Below are positions 36,441-45,484 of a stretch of DNA of 64,000 nt, piece after piece. The stretch spans positions 2,205,501-2,269,500 of the forward strand of contig NZ_CP087190.1 of NCBI RefSeq assembly GCF_024749165.1. The letters are read 5' to 3'. A model generated the notes under the pieces. That model worked only from the letters and a program-made list of their open reading frames with translations, was not told the origin of the DNA and ran no database searches. Position numbers and translations under genes: made by a program. The number at the start of each line of letters is the position of its first letter. Positions within the stretch are counted from its first letter, which is position 1. Source of the DNA: Pseudomonas sp. B21-023. Its GTDB lineage: Bacteria; Pseudomonadota; Gammaproteobacteria; Pseudomonadales; Pseudomonadaceae.

Positions 36441-36477
36441 GTAAGTTACGATTGGTAAGTTACTTTTGGTAGGTAAT
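36441..36477. promoter_or_regulatory. Three-copy 14-bp operator array before the TetR gene
   Basis: GTAAGTTAC at 36441-36449 and 36455-36463 and GTAGGTAAT at 36469-36477, exactly 14 bases apart; the 9-mer is itself the palindrome GTAA-G-TTAC. The third copy touches the TetR start at 36480. Fits autorepression and control of the divergent oxidoreductase. Confidence 0.6.
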
Positions 36478-36479
36478 CA

Positions 36480-37076
36480 ATGTCAAGCGAGGAAAAGACC
36501 ACGCCGCGCAAACGCCTGTCCCGCGAGGAGCGTCGCCGGCAACTGCTCGATGTGGCCTGGCAACTGGTACGCGAGGAAGGCACCGATGCCCTGAGCCTGG
36601 GGCGCTTGGCCGATCAGGCGGGGGTGACCAAGCCGGTGGTGTATGACCACTTCGAAACCCGCAACGGATTGTTGCTGGCGCTGTACCAGGAGTACGACGC
36701 GCGACAGACGGCGATGCTCGACACGGCCCTGGCCGGTTGTCCGACGGACCTGCCGGGGCGGGCCTGGGTGATCGCTGAGGCCTATGTCGACTGCGTGGCG
36801 ACCCAAGGGCGCGAGATCCCCGGTGTCAGCGCCGCATTGGCAGGCTCGCCGGAGCTCGAGGCGCTCAAGCGGGGCTATGAAGGACCTTTCATGGACAAAT
36901 GCCGGGAAGCCTTGGCGCCCTTCGCGGCGGGCGGCGATATCGGCGTGGCCGGCCTGTGGGTGCTGGTGGGGGCGGCGGATGCGCTGTCCCTGGCGGCGGC
37001 GGCCGGCGAGTTGGCCGCCGAGGCCGCCAAGCGCGAGTTGCAGGCGACCATCGTGGCGATGGTCCTGCGTCAGTAG
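36480..37076 (+). CDS. TetR-family transcriptional regulator
   Basis: 198 residues. HTH: SREERRRQLLDVAWQLVREEGTDALSLGRLADQAGVTKPVVYDHFETRNGLL. The C-terminal part is helical, ending AAAAGELAAEAAKRELQATIV. No strong ribosome site: the operator occupies that space. Likely represses the divergent quinone reductase; ligand unknown. Confidence 0.9.
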   Translation: MSSEEKTTPRKRLSREERRRQLLDVAWQLVREEGTDALSLGRLADQAGVTKPVVYDHFETRNGLLLALYQEYDARQTAMLDTALAGCPTDLPGRAWVIAEAYVDCVATQGREIPGVSAALAGSPELEALKRGYEGPFMDKCREALAPFAAGGDIGVAGLWVLVGAADALSLAAAAGELAAEAAKRELQATIVAMVLRQ

Positions 37077-37101
37077 CTGGCGGTGCGAGGCGGACCAGCG
37101 A

Positions 37102-38040
37102 TCAAGCCGGCAGGCTCTGGTACGTCTGCTCCTCGCCGGGGCTGCGGGCGAACTGGCGCTTGTACTCGCGGCTGAACTGCGAGGTGCTCTGGTAGCCCAC
37201 CCGATGCGCCACCTGGGCCACGCCCAGGCCTTCGCCGATCAGCATCTGTTGCGCCTTGAGCAGGCGCAGGCGCTTGAGGTACTGCATCGGCGCCAGGTCG
37301 GTGCAGCGCTTGAAGTGCTCATGGAAGGTCGACACGCTCATGTTCGCCCGGCCGGCCAGTTCATCCACCCCCAGCGGCTCGGCGTAGTGCTCGCGCAGGT
37401 AGGCCAGGGCCGAGGCGATCCGGGCAAAATGCCCCTGTTGTTCGACCAGTGCCCGCAGCACCCCGGCCTGAGGGCCGCGCAGCGCGGTGTAGAGCACCTC
37501 TCGCACCCGCGCCGGCCCCAGCACCCTGGCGTCCAGCGGGTCCTGCAGGCACTGCAGCAGGCGCTCGACACTCTCGCGCATGGCCGTGTCCAAGGCTGCC
37601 GAGGTCATCGACTGCGGAGTCTGTACCTGAACCGCGGCATCCGGCCCCAGGTTCATGGCTTGCACCAGTTCGCCGAGCATGGCGCGATCGATGTCCACCG
37701 CCACACCCAGCAGCGGCGCCTCGGGTGTGGCGAAGGTCTCGCAGAGGAACGGCACCGACAGCGCCTGCACCAGATAATGCCCGGCGCCGTACTCCAGGGT
37801 GCGCGGGCCCAGGCGCGCAAGCTTGCTGCCCTGGGCGACGATGATCAGGCTGGGTTCGTAGATCTGCGGGCTGCTGGCCACGTAGTGGTCCCAGGTCAGG
37901 ACCTGGACCTGGGGCAGGGCAGTGGGCACGAACCCCGGGCGCGTGGCGAGGGTGCGGATCAGTGAGCAGAGCGTGGCATTGGCATCCACGTGGCAAGTCA
38001 GGTGCATGGCGAAACCGGGCAGAGAATCGGACACTGCCAT
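37102..38040 (-). CDS. AraC-family regulator, N-terminal AraC_N domain
   Basis: 312 residues. An N-terminal AraC_N cupin-like region (PSLIIVAQGSKLARLGPRTLEYGAGHYLV, VPFLCET) is followed by a C-terminal double HTH (LGVDELAGRANMSVSTFHEHFKRCTDLAPMQYLKRLRL and VAHRVGYQSTSQFSREYKRQF). Divergent from the alcohol dehydrogenase at 38185, with a perfect 10-bp direct repeat in between, so probably its activator. Start at 38040 is the first Met; a Met at residue 12 is also possible. Confidence 0.9.
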   Translation of the reverse strand: MAVSDSLPGFAMHLTCHVDANATLCSLIRTLATRPGFVPTALPQVQVLTWDHYVASSPQIYEPSLIIVAQGSKLARLGPRTLEYGAGHYLVQALSVPFLCETFATPEAPLLGVAVDIDRAMLGELVQAMNLGPDAAVQVQTPQSMTSAALDTAMRESVERLLQCLQDPLDARVLGPARVREVLYTALRGPQAGVLRALVEQQGHFARIASALAYLREHYAEPLGVDELAGRANMSVSTFHEHFKRCTDLAPMQYLKRLRLLKAQQMLIGEGLGVAQVAHRVGYQSTSQFSREYKRQFARSPGEEQTYQSLPA

Positions 38041-38083
38041 CTTCGCAGATTCGATGGCTTGCGCCAGAGGGTAGCAGGCAGGT

Positions 38084-38114
38084 CCGGAGAATCAGGCATG
38101 CATGCCGGAGAATC
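38084..38114. promoter_or_regulatory. 21-bp-spaced direct repeat, AraC-type operator
   Basis: CCGGAGAATC at 38084-38093 and 38105-38114, a perfect 10-base direct repeat with 21-base period, about 70 bases before the alcohol dehydrogenase start. AraC-family activators bind direct repeats on one face of the helix at this spacing. Confidence 0.6.
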
Positions 38115-38184
38115 GGCCGTGGCCGGGGCGGGACAGGCTGCGCACAATGCGCCGCCTGAAACGTTTCACCTGAGAGAGGTCCGC

Positions 38185-39237
38185 ATGTACACCGCCATCG
38201 GCTACGCCGCCCAGTCCCCCACCAGCGCCCTGGCGCCCATGACCTTCCAGCGTCGCAGCCCACGGGCCGACGATGTCGCCATCGAGATCCTCTACTGTGG
38301 CGTGTGTCACTCCGATATCCATCAGGCCCGCAACGAGTGGGGCATCGCCGTCTACCCGCTGATGCCGGGCCACGAGATCGTCGGTCGGGTCACCGCGGTT
38401 GGTGCGCAGGTCAGCCGCTACCAGGTGGGCGATCTGGTCGGGGTCGGCTGCATGGTCGACGCCTGCCGTCACTGCGAAGCCTGCCGCCAGGGCGTGGAGC
38501 AATACTGCCTGGAAGGCCCGACCATGACCTACGCCACCCCCGACCGGGTTGATGGCAGCAATACCATGGGCGGCTACTCCAGCAGCATCGTGGTCAGCGA
38601 GCATTTCGTCCTGCGCATTCCCCAAGGCCTCGACCTGGCCAGCGCGGCGCCGATCCTCTGCGCCGGCATCACCACCTACTCGCCGCTCAAGCACCATGGT
38701 GTTGGCCCGGGGCACAAGGTCGGCGTGCTGGGCATGGGCGGGCTGGGCCACATGGGCATCAAGCTCGCCAAGGCGCTGGGGGCGCATGTCACGCTGTTCA
38801 CCCGTTCCGCGGCCAAGGCCGAGGAGGCGCGGCGCCAGGGGGCTGATGAAGTGATCGTGTCCACCGACGCCGAACAGATGCGCGCCGCGGCCGGCCGTTT
38901 CGACTTCCTGCTCGACACCATCCCGGTCCAGCACGACCTCAACCCCTACCTCGAAACCCTGCGGTTCGATGGCGTGCATATCCTGGTCGGCTTGATCGAG
39001 CCGGTCGACCCGCCGCTGCATGCGGCCAATCTGGTGATGAAGCGTCGGGTGCTGGCCGGCTCGCTGATCGGTGGTGTCGCAGAAACCCAGGAGGTGCTCG
39101 ACTTCTGCGCCGAGCACGGGATCAGCTGTGATATCGAGATGCTCGACATCCGCAACATCAACCAGGCCTACGAGCGGATGATCGCGGGCGATGTGAAATA
39201 CCGTTTCGTCATCGACATGGCCACGTTGAAGGCCTGA
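38185..39237 (+). CDS. Zinc alcohol/aldehyde dehydrogenase, YahK/CAD-like
   Basis: 350 residues. Catalytic zinc ligands: CGVCHSDIH (Cys, His) and PGHEIVG (His/Glu). Structural-zinc cysteines C-x2-C-x2-C-x7-C in MVDACRHCEACRQGVEQYC; NADP site GMGGLGHMGIK. Reduces aldehydes to alcohols with NADPH, as E. coli YahK. Likely activated by the divergent AraC protein in response to an aldehyde. Confidence 0.9.
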   Translation: MYTAIGYAAQSPTSALAPMTFQRRSPRADDVAIEILYCGVCHSDIHQARNEWGIAVYPLMPGHEIVGRVTAVGAQVSRYQVGDLVGVGCMVDACRHCEACRQGVEQYCLEGPTMTYATPDRVDGSNTMGGYSSSIVVSEHFVLRIPQGLDLASAAPILCAGITTYSPLKHHGVGPGHKVGVLGMGGLGHMGIKLAKALGAHVTLFTRSAAKAEEARRQGADEVIVSTDAEQMRAAAGRFDFLLDTIPVQHDLNPYLETLRFDGVHILVGLIEPVDPPLHAANLVMKRRVLAGSLIGGVAETQEVLDFCAEHGISCDIEMLDIRNINQAYERMIAGDVKYRFVIDMATLKA

Positions 39238-39250
39238 GCCGACAGGGCGC

Positions 39251-39328
39251 CGCTGGCAAGCCAGCTCCCACCTCGCCCGCGCAGTTCTTGAGTCTTGCGC
39301 TATCCCTGTGGGAGCTGGCTTGCCAGCG
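39251..39328. repeat. REP inverted pair
   Basis: CGCTGGCAAGCCAGCTCCCA(C) and perfect inverted copy GTGGGAGCTGGCTTGCCAGC(G) with 36 bases between. Between convergent genes. Confidence 0.8.
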
Positions 39329-39372
39329 ATGAGGTCTTTGAAGGCAGTCTGCCCACACACCGGCACGGCCCA

Positions 39373-40032
39373 TTATCTGAGGGGGGCCGCATATGCCTGG
39401 CGCAGGTCGACGCCCCAACCATCGAGCACGGCCTTGACGTTGTCGGCCGTCATCACCTGGCGGTCGTTCTCCAGCGGCACGCCAGTGCCTGCGAGCATCG
39501 CCTCGCCCACCACTCGCCCGCTTGTGCCGGCTTCGAACGACAGTTCGGTGGCGATTTCGCTGTCCCGGTCGCGCATCCCCACGGCACTGCTTACTCCAGC
39601 CGCGACCAGGGTGATCGGCAGCCACTCGTAGTACCGCAGGCTTTGTGCGTCGGCGCTGATGCGGGTAATGGCCGGTCTGACAACCAGCGTGTTCGGGCCA
39701 GGGCTATCCACTACCTTCATCACCTTGCCTATTTCCTTGCGCAGTACCGCGTCGTAGTAGTGGCTGATCGAGGCGAGGGCAGCCTGGGGAATACGCGGGC
39801 TCGGTTCGGGTGTCGGGTAGAAGCGGCTGGGCGCCAGGTAGACCTCGATATAGCGCCCCCGTGGCCACTTCGGGTCGGCCCAGCTCAGTACGGTACCGCC
39901 AGACGGCGCCTGGTGCGCGGTGAGCAGGCCATAGTCCTTGAGAAACCCGGCCGGTGCCGGCTTGTGGCTGCTGCATGCCGAGAGGCTCAGGGTGCTGGTC
40001 AGCATGACCGTCAGCAGATGCCGCCGGCTCAT
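39373..40032 (-). CDS. DUF3313 lipoprotein
   Basis: 219 residues with a lipoprotein signal LSLSAC. GFLKDYGLL near the start of the mature part, YIEVYLAPSRF, the VVRPAITRISADAQ block and a C-terminal domain match DUF3313. Its ATG overlaps the stop of the gene upstream by 4 bases. Function unknown. Confidence 0.82.
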   Translation of the reverse strand: MSRRHLLTVMLTSTLSLSACSSHKPAPAGFLKDYGLLTAHQAPSGGTVLSWADPKWPRGRYIEVYLAPSRFYPTPEPSPRIPQAALASISHYYDAVLRKEIGKVMKVVDSPGPNTLVVRPAITRISADAQSLRYYEWLPITLVAAGVSSAVGMRDRDSEIATELSFEAGTSGRVVGEAMLAGTGVPLENDRQVMTADNVKAVLDGWGVDLRQAYAAPLR

Positions 40033-40367
40033 GGGCGGCGCTCCTCTTGCGCGGCGGCCTGCCAGGCTTGAGTCGGGGGCGCGTCCTGTGAGGCCTGGAT
40101 CTGCAACTTGCCATGTGCCATCAACCAGTGGACCAGTTCACGGATGGGCACGGTATGGCTGTATTCAACCCATTCGCCACAGCCTGGATCGTAGTGCTCG
40201 AAGTAGCGCCGCAGGGTGATGTAGCCCAGGTCGTCCGCCAGGCCCAGGCTCTCCTGCTGCACGATCAGGGAGCCCGTCTGGCCGCGGCTGGTGTGGCGCT
40301 GGCTGAGGATCAGGGGGGCGCAACCTTCTTGCACATCGGTGCTGTTGCGGCTGTCGGCTATCTTCAT
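40029..40367 (-). CDS. Hypothetical 112-residue protein
   Basis: Starts MKIADSRNSTDVQEGCAPL. Middle segment YITLRRYFEHYDPGCGEWVEYSHTVPIRELVHWLMAHG is mixed alpha/beta, no signal or membrane segment. Translationally coupled to the DUF3313 lipoprotein. Unrecognised; 53 extra in-frame codons to 40526 are non-conserved in appearance, so I chose the internal ATG. Confidence 0.65.
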   Translation of the reverse strand: MKIADSRNSTDVQEGCAPLILSQRHTSRGQTGSLIVQQESLGLADDLGYITLRRYFEHYDPGCGEWVEYSHTVPIRELVHWLMAHGKLQIQASQDAPPTQAWQAAAQEERRP

Positions 40368-40527
40368 GGGGAGCCCTCGGCGAATGGAAGGCCCGCAGGG
40401 TGCAGGGTAATGTTTGCCAGGTGATGTCCGAATCGTGTCACTCGTGACGAAATGTTGCCCGATTGAAATAAATGACCCGGGCGGCGCAATGGTTTTAGAT
40501 ACGCCTTTTTTCCGGACCTGTACCACC

Positions 40528-41235
40528 GTGAGCAGACTGCTGATCGTCGATGACGATGTGGAAATCCTCGCCCTGCTGAAGCAGTTCTTCGTCCAGCAGG
40601 GTTACGAGGTGGACCTGGCCGCCGAAGGCCAGGCGATGTGGGCGGCCATCGAGCGCCAGCGCCCGGATGCGATCATCCTTGACCTGATGCTGCCGGGCGA
40701 GGGCGGCCTGAGCCTGTGCCAGAAACTGCGTGCGCAGGTCGGGGTGCCGATCATCATGCTCACCGCCATGGCCGAGCTGAGCGATCGCATCATCGGCCTG
40801 GAGCTGGGCGCCGACGACTACCTGACCAAACCTTTCGACCCGCGCGAACTGCTGGCCCGCCTGCGCGCCGTGCAGCGCCGTGGCGGCGAGCAGGCCCCGC
40901 GCGGCGAGGCGGCCAGGCCGGTGATCGGCTTCGCTGGTTGGCACCTGGATGTCACTTGCCGCGAGCTGCGCTCGCCCGAGCAGGTGATGATCCCGCTGTC
41001 TGGCGCAGAGTTCGACCTGCTTGTGGTGTTCCTTGAACACCCGCAGCGCATCCTCACCCGTGAACAACTGATCGATCTGACCCGTGGCCATGGTCACGAC
41101 GCCTACGACCGCAGCATCGATGTGCAGGTCAGCCGGCTGCGGCGCAAGATAGAGCCCGACAGCAAGCGCCCGGACCTCATCCGCACCGTGCGCAATGGCG
41201 GCTACCTGTTCAGCGCCAAGGTGACCCGCTCGTGA
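40528..41235 (+). CDS. OmpR-family response regulator
   Basis: 235 residues starting at a GTG; an ATG at 40489 would add 13 residues ahead of the receiver domain. Receiver: acidic pocket DDD (8-10), phosphoacceptor Asp52 (ILDLMLPGEGG), Lys in DDYLTKPFDPRELL. C-terminal winged helix (LSGAEFDLLVVFLEHPQRILTREQL, DRSIDVQVSRLRRKIE). Pairs with the next gene, overlapping by 4 bases. The start codon is uncertain. Confidence 0.9.
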   Translation: MSRLLIVDDDVEILALLKQFFVQQGYEVDLAAEGQAMWAAIERQRPDAIILDLMLPGEGGLSLCQKLRAQVGVPIIMLTAMAELSDRIIGLELGADDYLTKPFDPRELLARLRAVQRRGGEQAPRGEAARPVIGFAGWHLDVTCRELRSPEQVMIPLSGAEFDLLVVFLEHPQRILTREQLIDLTRGHGHDAYDRSIDVQVSRLRRKIEPDSKRPDLIRTVRNGGYLFSAKVTRS

Positions 41236-42566
41236 TCCGTCGTCTGCTGGGCCGCGACACCCTGCGCAAGCGGATTGCCCTGACCATCTTCGTCGCGTTG
41301 CTGGCCTCGCTGGCGTTCAACGCCTTGTTCGTCCAGCTTGCCGGCAGCTGGGCGCGTCCGCCCATCGAGCGCACCGGCCTGCTCGATCAGATCGCCGTGA
41401 CCGCCCATATGATCGAGACCGCGCCGCCAGCGTTGCGGGGGCAACTGGCCGAGGCTGCGAGCACGCCGACGTTGCGGGTAAGGTGGAGCACACGACGCGC
41501 AGACTTCGGCTTGCCGGGGCCGGGCGTGCCGCTCAATTCCGGGCAGGTGCCGGCGATGGCGCAACTGCTGGGCCCTTCACGCCCGATCGAGGTATACAAC
41601 CCGGGCGACTGGCCTGATGGCAGCGCCGATGCGCACTATGTGGCGCTGGTCGGGCTGGATGATGACAGTTGGCTGCTGTTCGTGCCGCCGGAGCGCAGTT
41701 GGGGCATGAGCGCTCCGGCACGGCTGGTGGTGGTCATCGGGCTGGGGCTGGTGGCGACCCTGCTGGTGGCCTGGCTTGCCACCCGTCAGCTGGCCGCGCC
41801 GCTGCAACGCTTCGCGAACGCGGCGCGGCGCTTCGGCGGCGATCTGCAGGCGCCGCCCATCGCCATCGAAGGCCCCGAGGAAATCCGCCAGGCGATCATC
41901 GCCTTCAACACCATGCAGGCGCAGATCCAGCACTTCATTCGCGAGCGTACCCATATGCTGGCGGCCATCTCCCACGACCTGCGCGCCCCGTTGACACGCA
42001 TGCGCCTGCGCAGCGAGTTCATGGAAGACCTGGACCACAAGCACAAGCTGATCCGCGATGTGGAGGAGATGCAGAGCATGATCAACGAGGCCCTGGCGTT
42101 CTTTCGCGAAGGCACGCAGCTTGAGCAGCGCACGGCCTACGACCTGTCGGAGCTTTTGCAGACCCTGGTCGACGACTACCGCGACCAGCAGCTTGCCGTC
42201 GCCTTCAAGGGCCCGGCGCACCTGGTGCATGACGGCCGTCCACTGGCGACCAAACGGGTGATCGTCAACCTGTTGGAAAACGCCATGAAGTATGCCCGCG
42301 AGCCGCAGATCATCCTGAGTCACGCCGGGCACCTGATCGTCATCGAAGTAGGCGACCGCGGGCCGGGCATCCCCGAAGAGGCCTTGCAGCGGGTGTTCGA
42401 CCCGTTCTACCGGCTGGAAGGCTCGCGCAACCGCGACACCGGCGGCGTGGGCCTGGGGCTTTCGGCGGCCCGTGCCAGCGTGCGCGAGCAAGGCGGTGAG
42501 CTGACCCTGCGCAACCGCAGCGGCGGCGGGCTGGTGGCCCGGGTCGAACTGCCCGATGGGCGCTGA
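41232..42566 (+). CDS. Sensor histidine kinase
   Basis: 444 residues, GTG start coupled to the response regulator. Membrane helices at about 15-38 and 162-184 enclose a 120-residue periplasmic sensor. HAMP follows, then H-box ISHDLRAPLTR (His248), N-box NLLENAMKYA and G-boxes GDRGPGI and GVGLGL. EnvZ/QseC-like layout. Signal unknown; the PstS-OmpA fusion protein is encoded convergently 5 bases away. Confidence 0.93.
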   Translation: MIRRLLGRDTLRKRIALTIFVALLASLAFNALFVQLAGSWARPPIERTGLLDQIAVTAHMIETAPPALRGQLAEAASTPTLRVRWSTRRADFGLPGPGVPLNSGQVPAMAQLLGPSRPIEVYNPGDWPDGSADAHYVALVGLDDDSWLLFVPPERSWGMSAPARLVVVIGLGLVATLLVAWLATRQLAAPLQRFANAARRFGGDLQAPPIAIEGPEEIRQAIIAFNTMQAQIQHFIRERTHMLAAISHDLRAPLTRMRLRSEFMEDLDHKHKLIRDVEEMQSMINEALAFFREGTQLEQRTAYDLSELLQTLVDDYRDQQLAVAFKGPAHLVHDGRPLATKRVIVNLLENAMKYAREPQIILSHAGHLIVIEVGDRGPGIPEEALQRVFDPFYRLEGSRNRDTGGVGLGLSAARASVREQGGELTLRNRSGGGLVARVELPDGR

Positions 42567-42571
42567 GCGGG

Positions 42572-43879
42572 TCAGTACACCCAGACTTCGACGCGACGAT
42601 TGCGCAGGCGCCCCTGTTGCAGATCGTTACCGGCTACCGGCAGTTCGTCGCCCATCCCCGTCACGTCCCTGGCCTGGACCCCGGTCCGGGCCAATTCGCG
42701 ACGTACCGCCATGGCCCGCAGCCGCGACAGCAGGGCGGCGCGCCCTGGTGTCTCCTTGGGGTCGCCGAAACCCACCAGCACCACCTTGCCCTGCAGTTTG
42801 CCGGCCTGACGCAGGTAGTCGCCGACCCGTTGCACATCGCGCAGGGCCTTGTTGTCGAGGCTGGCGCTGCCTTCCTGGAAGCGGAAGTTGACGCTCAGGC
42901 GTTGCGCTTCGCTGGCCAGTGCCCGGTAGCGCGGCGGCATGTCGGCCTGGGCCGGTACCGGCTGTGGCTTGACCTGCTGGGAGACGAACCCCTGGTCGGC
43001 GACGATCGCCTGTCCGGCGGGGCTTTGGGCGAACTCTGCCAGGGCCCTGGCCTGGGGCGTGGCGTGGGCGGGCAGGTAGAAGAACAGGCGCCGCGACAGC
43101 GGGTAGTCTTCGCTGGCCACCAAGGCGCGGCTGGGGAGCAGGGCAGGCGCGTCACCCTCGGCCACCGCCAGCACCTTGGCCTGGTGGACCGTGCCCAGGC
43201 CGCTGAAGCCGATGGCCTGGCGGTCGGCCATGACCTGGGCGGCCAGCGCATCGGCGGATTCGAAGCGACGCGCCTGGGTGGCCAGCGCCTGGTTGTGCGG
43301 GGCAAGCACCAGGGCCTTGAAGGTCTCGAAGGTGCCGGAGTGGTCGTCGCGGGCATACAGGTGGATCGCCCCGCCGGGCACGCCCAGCTGTTCCCAGCGC
43401 TGCACCCGCCCGGAAAACACCTGCGCCAATTGCCCGGTGGTCAGTTGCGCGAGGGGGTTGTCCGGGTGGGTGATCACCGCCACGCCATCCAGGGCGATGA
43501 CCTGCTCCGAGCCCGCGCCGCGCAGGTTGCCCAGGGCCTGCAACTGTTGTACCTCGCTGTCACTGATCGGTCGCGAGGCTGCGGCCAGGTCCGCTTCGCC
43601 CCGTGCCAGTGCGGCGAAGCCCGTGCTGGTGCCGTGGGCGGCGATGTCGACACGAAGGGGCAGGCCGTTGCGATCGACAGCGTGAAGCGTGGTCTCGTTG
43701 GCGGAGGCACCAGGCTGGCGCTCGATGGCGCTCGCGCCTTGCGCTTGCAACAGGCCCCGCACCAAGGCTGGGCCAAGCGCGGCGCCGATGGTGTTGGAGC
43801 CCTGGATGCGCAGTTGCGCCGGCGCGGCGCAGGCCAGGCCGGCAAGCAGGCACAGCAATAGGGGGAGCAGGCGAGGCAT
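42572..43879 (-). CDS. PstS-like binding domain fused to OmpA-like domain
   Basis: 435 residues. Signal peptide MPRLLPLLLCLLAGLACAAP. Residues about 22-315 resemble phosphate-binding PstS domains (LRIQGSNTIGAALGPALV, SRPISDSEV, DDHSGTFETFKAL). Residues about 325-435 are an OmpA C-terminal peptidoglycan-binding domain (VNFRFQEGSASLD, VVLVGFGDPKE, and the terminal RLRNRRVEVWVY). A periplasmic phosphate-type sensor or scavenger anchored to the cell wall is the inference. It faces the two-component system. Confidence 0.85.
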   Translation of the reverse strand: MPRLLPLLLCLLAGLACAAPAQLRIQGSNTIGAALGPALVRGLLQAQGASAIERQPGASANETTLHAVDRNGLPLRVDIAAHGTSTGFAALARGEADLAAASRPISDSEVQQLQALGNLRGAGSEQVIALDGVAVITHPDNPLAQLTTGQLAQVFSGRVQRWEQLGVPGGAIHLYARDDHSGTFETFKALVLAPHNQALATQARRFESADALAAQVMADRQAIGFSGLGTVHQAKVLAVAEGDAPALLPSRALVASEDYPLSRRLFFYLPAHATPQARALAEFAQSPAGQAIVADQGFVSQQVKPQPVPAQADMPPRYRALASEAQRLSVNFRFQEGSASLDNKALRDVQRVGDYLRQAGKLQGKVVLVGFGDPKETPGRAALLSRLRAMAVRRELARTGVQARDVTGMGDELPVAGNDLQQGRLRNRRVEVWVY

Positions 43880-43952
43880 GCCGAAGACCTGTGGCACAGA
43901 GTTGCACCGCAGATTACGACAGTTGTTTGACCAAAAAATGACAGGTCTGGCT

Positions 43953-43981
43953 CCCGCAGCAGCCAAGCGCGCTGCTGCGGG
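43953..43981 (-). terminator. Hairpin at the end of the second NCS1 gene
   Basis: CCCGCAGCAGC, short loop, GCTGCTGCGGG. On the minus strand it is followed by a T-rich run (ATTTTTTGG) some 15 bases on, after the permease stop at 44002. Confidence 0.5.
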
Positions 43982-44001
43982 ATCTGTACCCGCGACCAGG
44001 C

Positions 44002-45399
44002 TCAGCGTGCTTCAGGCACGATGATGCTCGCCGGCGCCTCGGCCGCCCGACGGCGCGCCACGCAGTAGTACAGCACGCTGGGTACCACCAGACCGATCAG
44101 CCACGACACGTCCACACCGCCCAGGTGCGCGACCATGGGTCCGGTGTACAGCTTGGTGTCGATGAACGGCATCTGCACCAGCACGCCGAAGGTGTACACG
44201 CCGATGCCTGGCCAGTTCCAGCGCCCGTAGCGGCCATCCGGGTCGGCCAGTGCCGGAATGTCATAGCGCTCCTTGGTGATGAAGTAGTAGTCCACCAGGT
44301 TCACCGCGCTCCAGGGCACGAAGAAGGTCAGCAGGAACAGGATGAACGACTTGAACGCGCTGAGGAACGAATGTTGCCCGAGCAGCGCGACCAGGGTCGC
44401 CGCGCCGACGATGCCGAGCACGAACACCAGGCGCTGCATGCGGCTGATCTGCAGGTGGCCACGAAAGCCGCTGATGATCGTGGCGATGCACATGAAGCTG
44501 CCGTAGCTGTTGAGAGTCGAGATGGTCACCTTGCCGAAGGCGATACAGAAGTACAGCAGCGCCGCCGTGGTGCCGGCACCCCCCAGGCCGACGATGTAGG
44601 CCACCTCGCGGCCGGAGAACTGGCCACCGGCGATGGCTGCGGCGAACACGCCGAGGATCATCGAGGCCTGGGCGCCGAGCACCGAGCCCAGGCCGGCGGC
44701 GAGGAAGGTCTTGAGTGGCGAGGTATGGCTGGGCAGGTAGCGCGAGTAGTCGGCCACGTAAGGGCCGAAGGCAATCTGCCAGGAGGCGGCCAGCGACACC
44801 GCGAGCAGGAAGCTGGCCCAGCTGAAGTGGCGATTGTCGAGCAACTGGCCGATATCGGCCAGCATCAGGATGCGACTGAACAGGTAGACGAAGGCGATGA
44901 TCCCCAGCACGCTGGCCACGCGGCCGATCCAGTGAATCACCCGGTAGCCGGCCAGGGTCGCGAGCACGATCACCCCGGCGAAGATCAGGATGCCGGCGCT
45001 GTCGCTGATGCTCAGCAACTGGCCGATGGCTTGGCCGGACAGCACCGTGCCGGTGGCGGTAAAGCCCAGGTACATCAGGCACACCAGGGCCATGGGAATG
45101 GCCGCGCCGTACACGCCGAACTGCACGCGGCTGGAAATCATCTGCGGCAGCCCCAGGCGCGGACCCTGGGCGGCATGCAGGGCCATCACCGCGCCGCCGA
45201 CCAGTTGCCCGAGCAAAAGGCCGATCAACGACCAGAACACGTCGCCGCCCAGCACCACGGCCAGGGCGCCGGTGACGATCGCGGTAATCTGCAGGTTGGC
45301 TCCCAGCCACAGGGTGAATTGGCTGTAGACGCGTCCATGGCGCTCAGACTCGGGGATGTAGTCGATCGAGCGGCGCTCGATCACGGGTTTGCTGGACAT
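44002..45399 (-). CDS. NCS1-family nucleobase-type permease, second copy
   Basis: 465 residues from ATG 45399. SIDYIPESERHGRVYSQFTLWLGANL, GPRLGLPQMISSRVQFG and FGPYVADYSRYLPSH mark it as a paralogue of the permease at 23098. Substrate unresolved; relatives carry cytosine, purines, allantoin or, in hut loci, imidazole compounds. A GntR/HutC-like palindrome lies upstream at 45485. Confidence 0.87.
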   Translation of the reverse strand: MSSKPVIERRSIDYIPESERHGRVYSQFTLWLGANLQITAIVTGALAVVLGGDVFWSLIGLLLGQLVGGAVMALHAAQGPRLGLPQMISSRVQFGVYGAAIPMALVCLMYLGFTATGTVLSGQAIGQLLSISDSAGILIFAGVIVLATLAGYRVIHWIGRVASVLGIIAFVYLFSRILMLADIGQLLDNRHFSWASFLLAVSLAASWQIAFGPYVADYSRYLPSHTSPLKTFLAAGLGSVLGAQASMILGVFAAAIAGGQFSGREVAYIVGLGGAGTTAALLYFCIAFGKVTISTLNSYGSFMCIATIISGFRGHLQISRMQRLVFVLGIVGAATLVALLGQHSFLSAFKSFILFLLTFFVPWSAVNLVDYYFITKERYDIPALADPDGRYGRWNWPGIGVYTFGVLVQMPFIDTKLYTGPMVAHLGGVDVSWLIGLVVPSVLYYCVARRRAAEAPASIIVPEAR

Positions 45400-45484
45400 C
45401 GGGGAGGCTCCGCTTCGTTGTTTTTGTGAAAGGCGGCGGCTATCGGCGGGACGCAGGGCGGATGGCCGAAGCCCGATATGAGCA

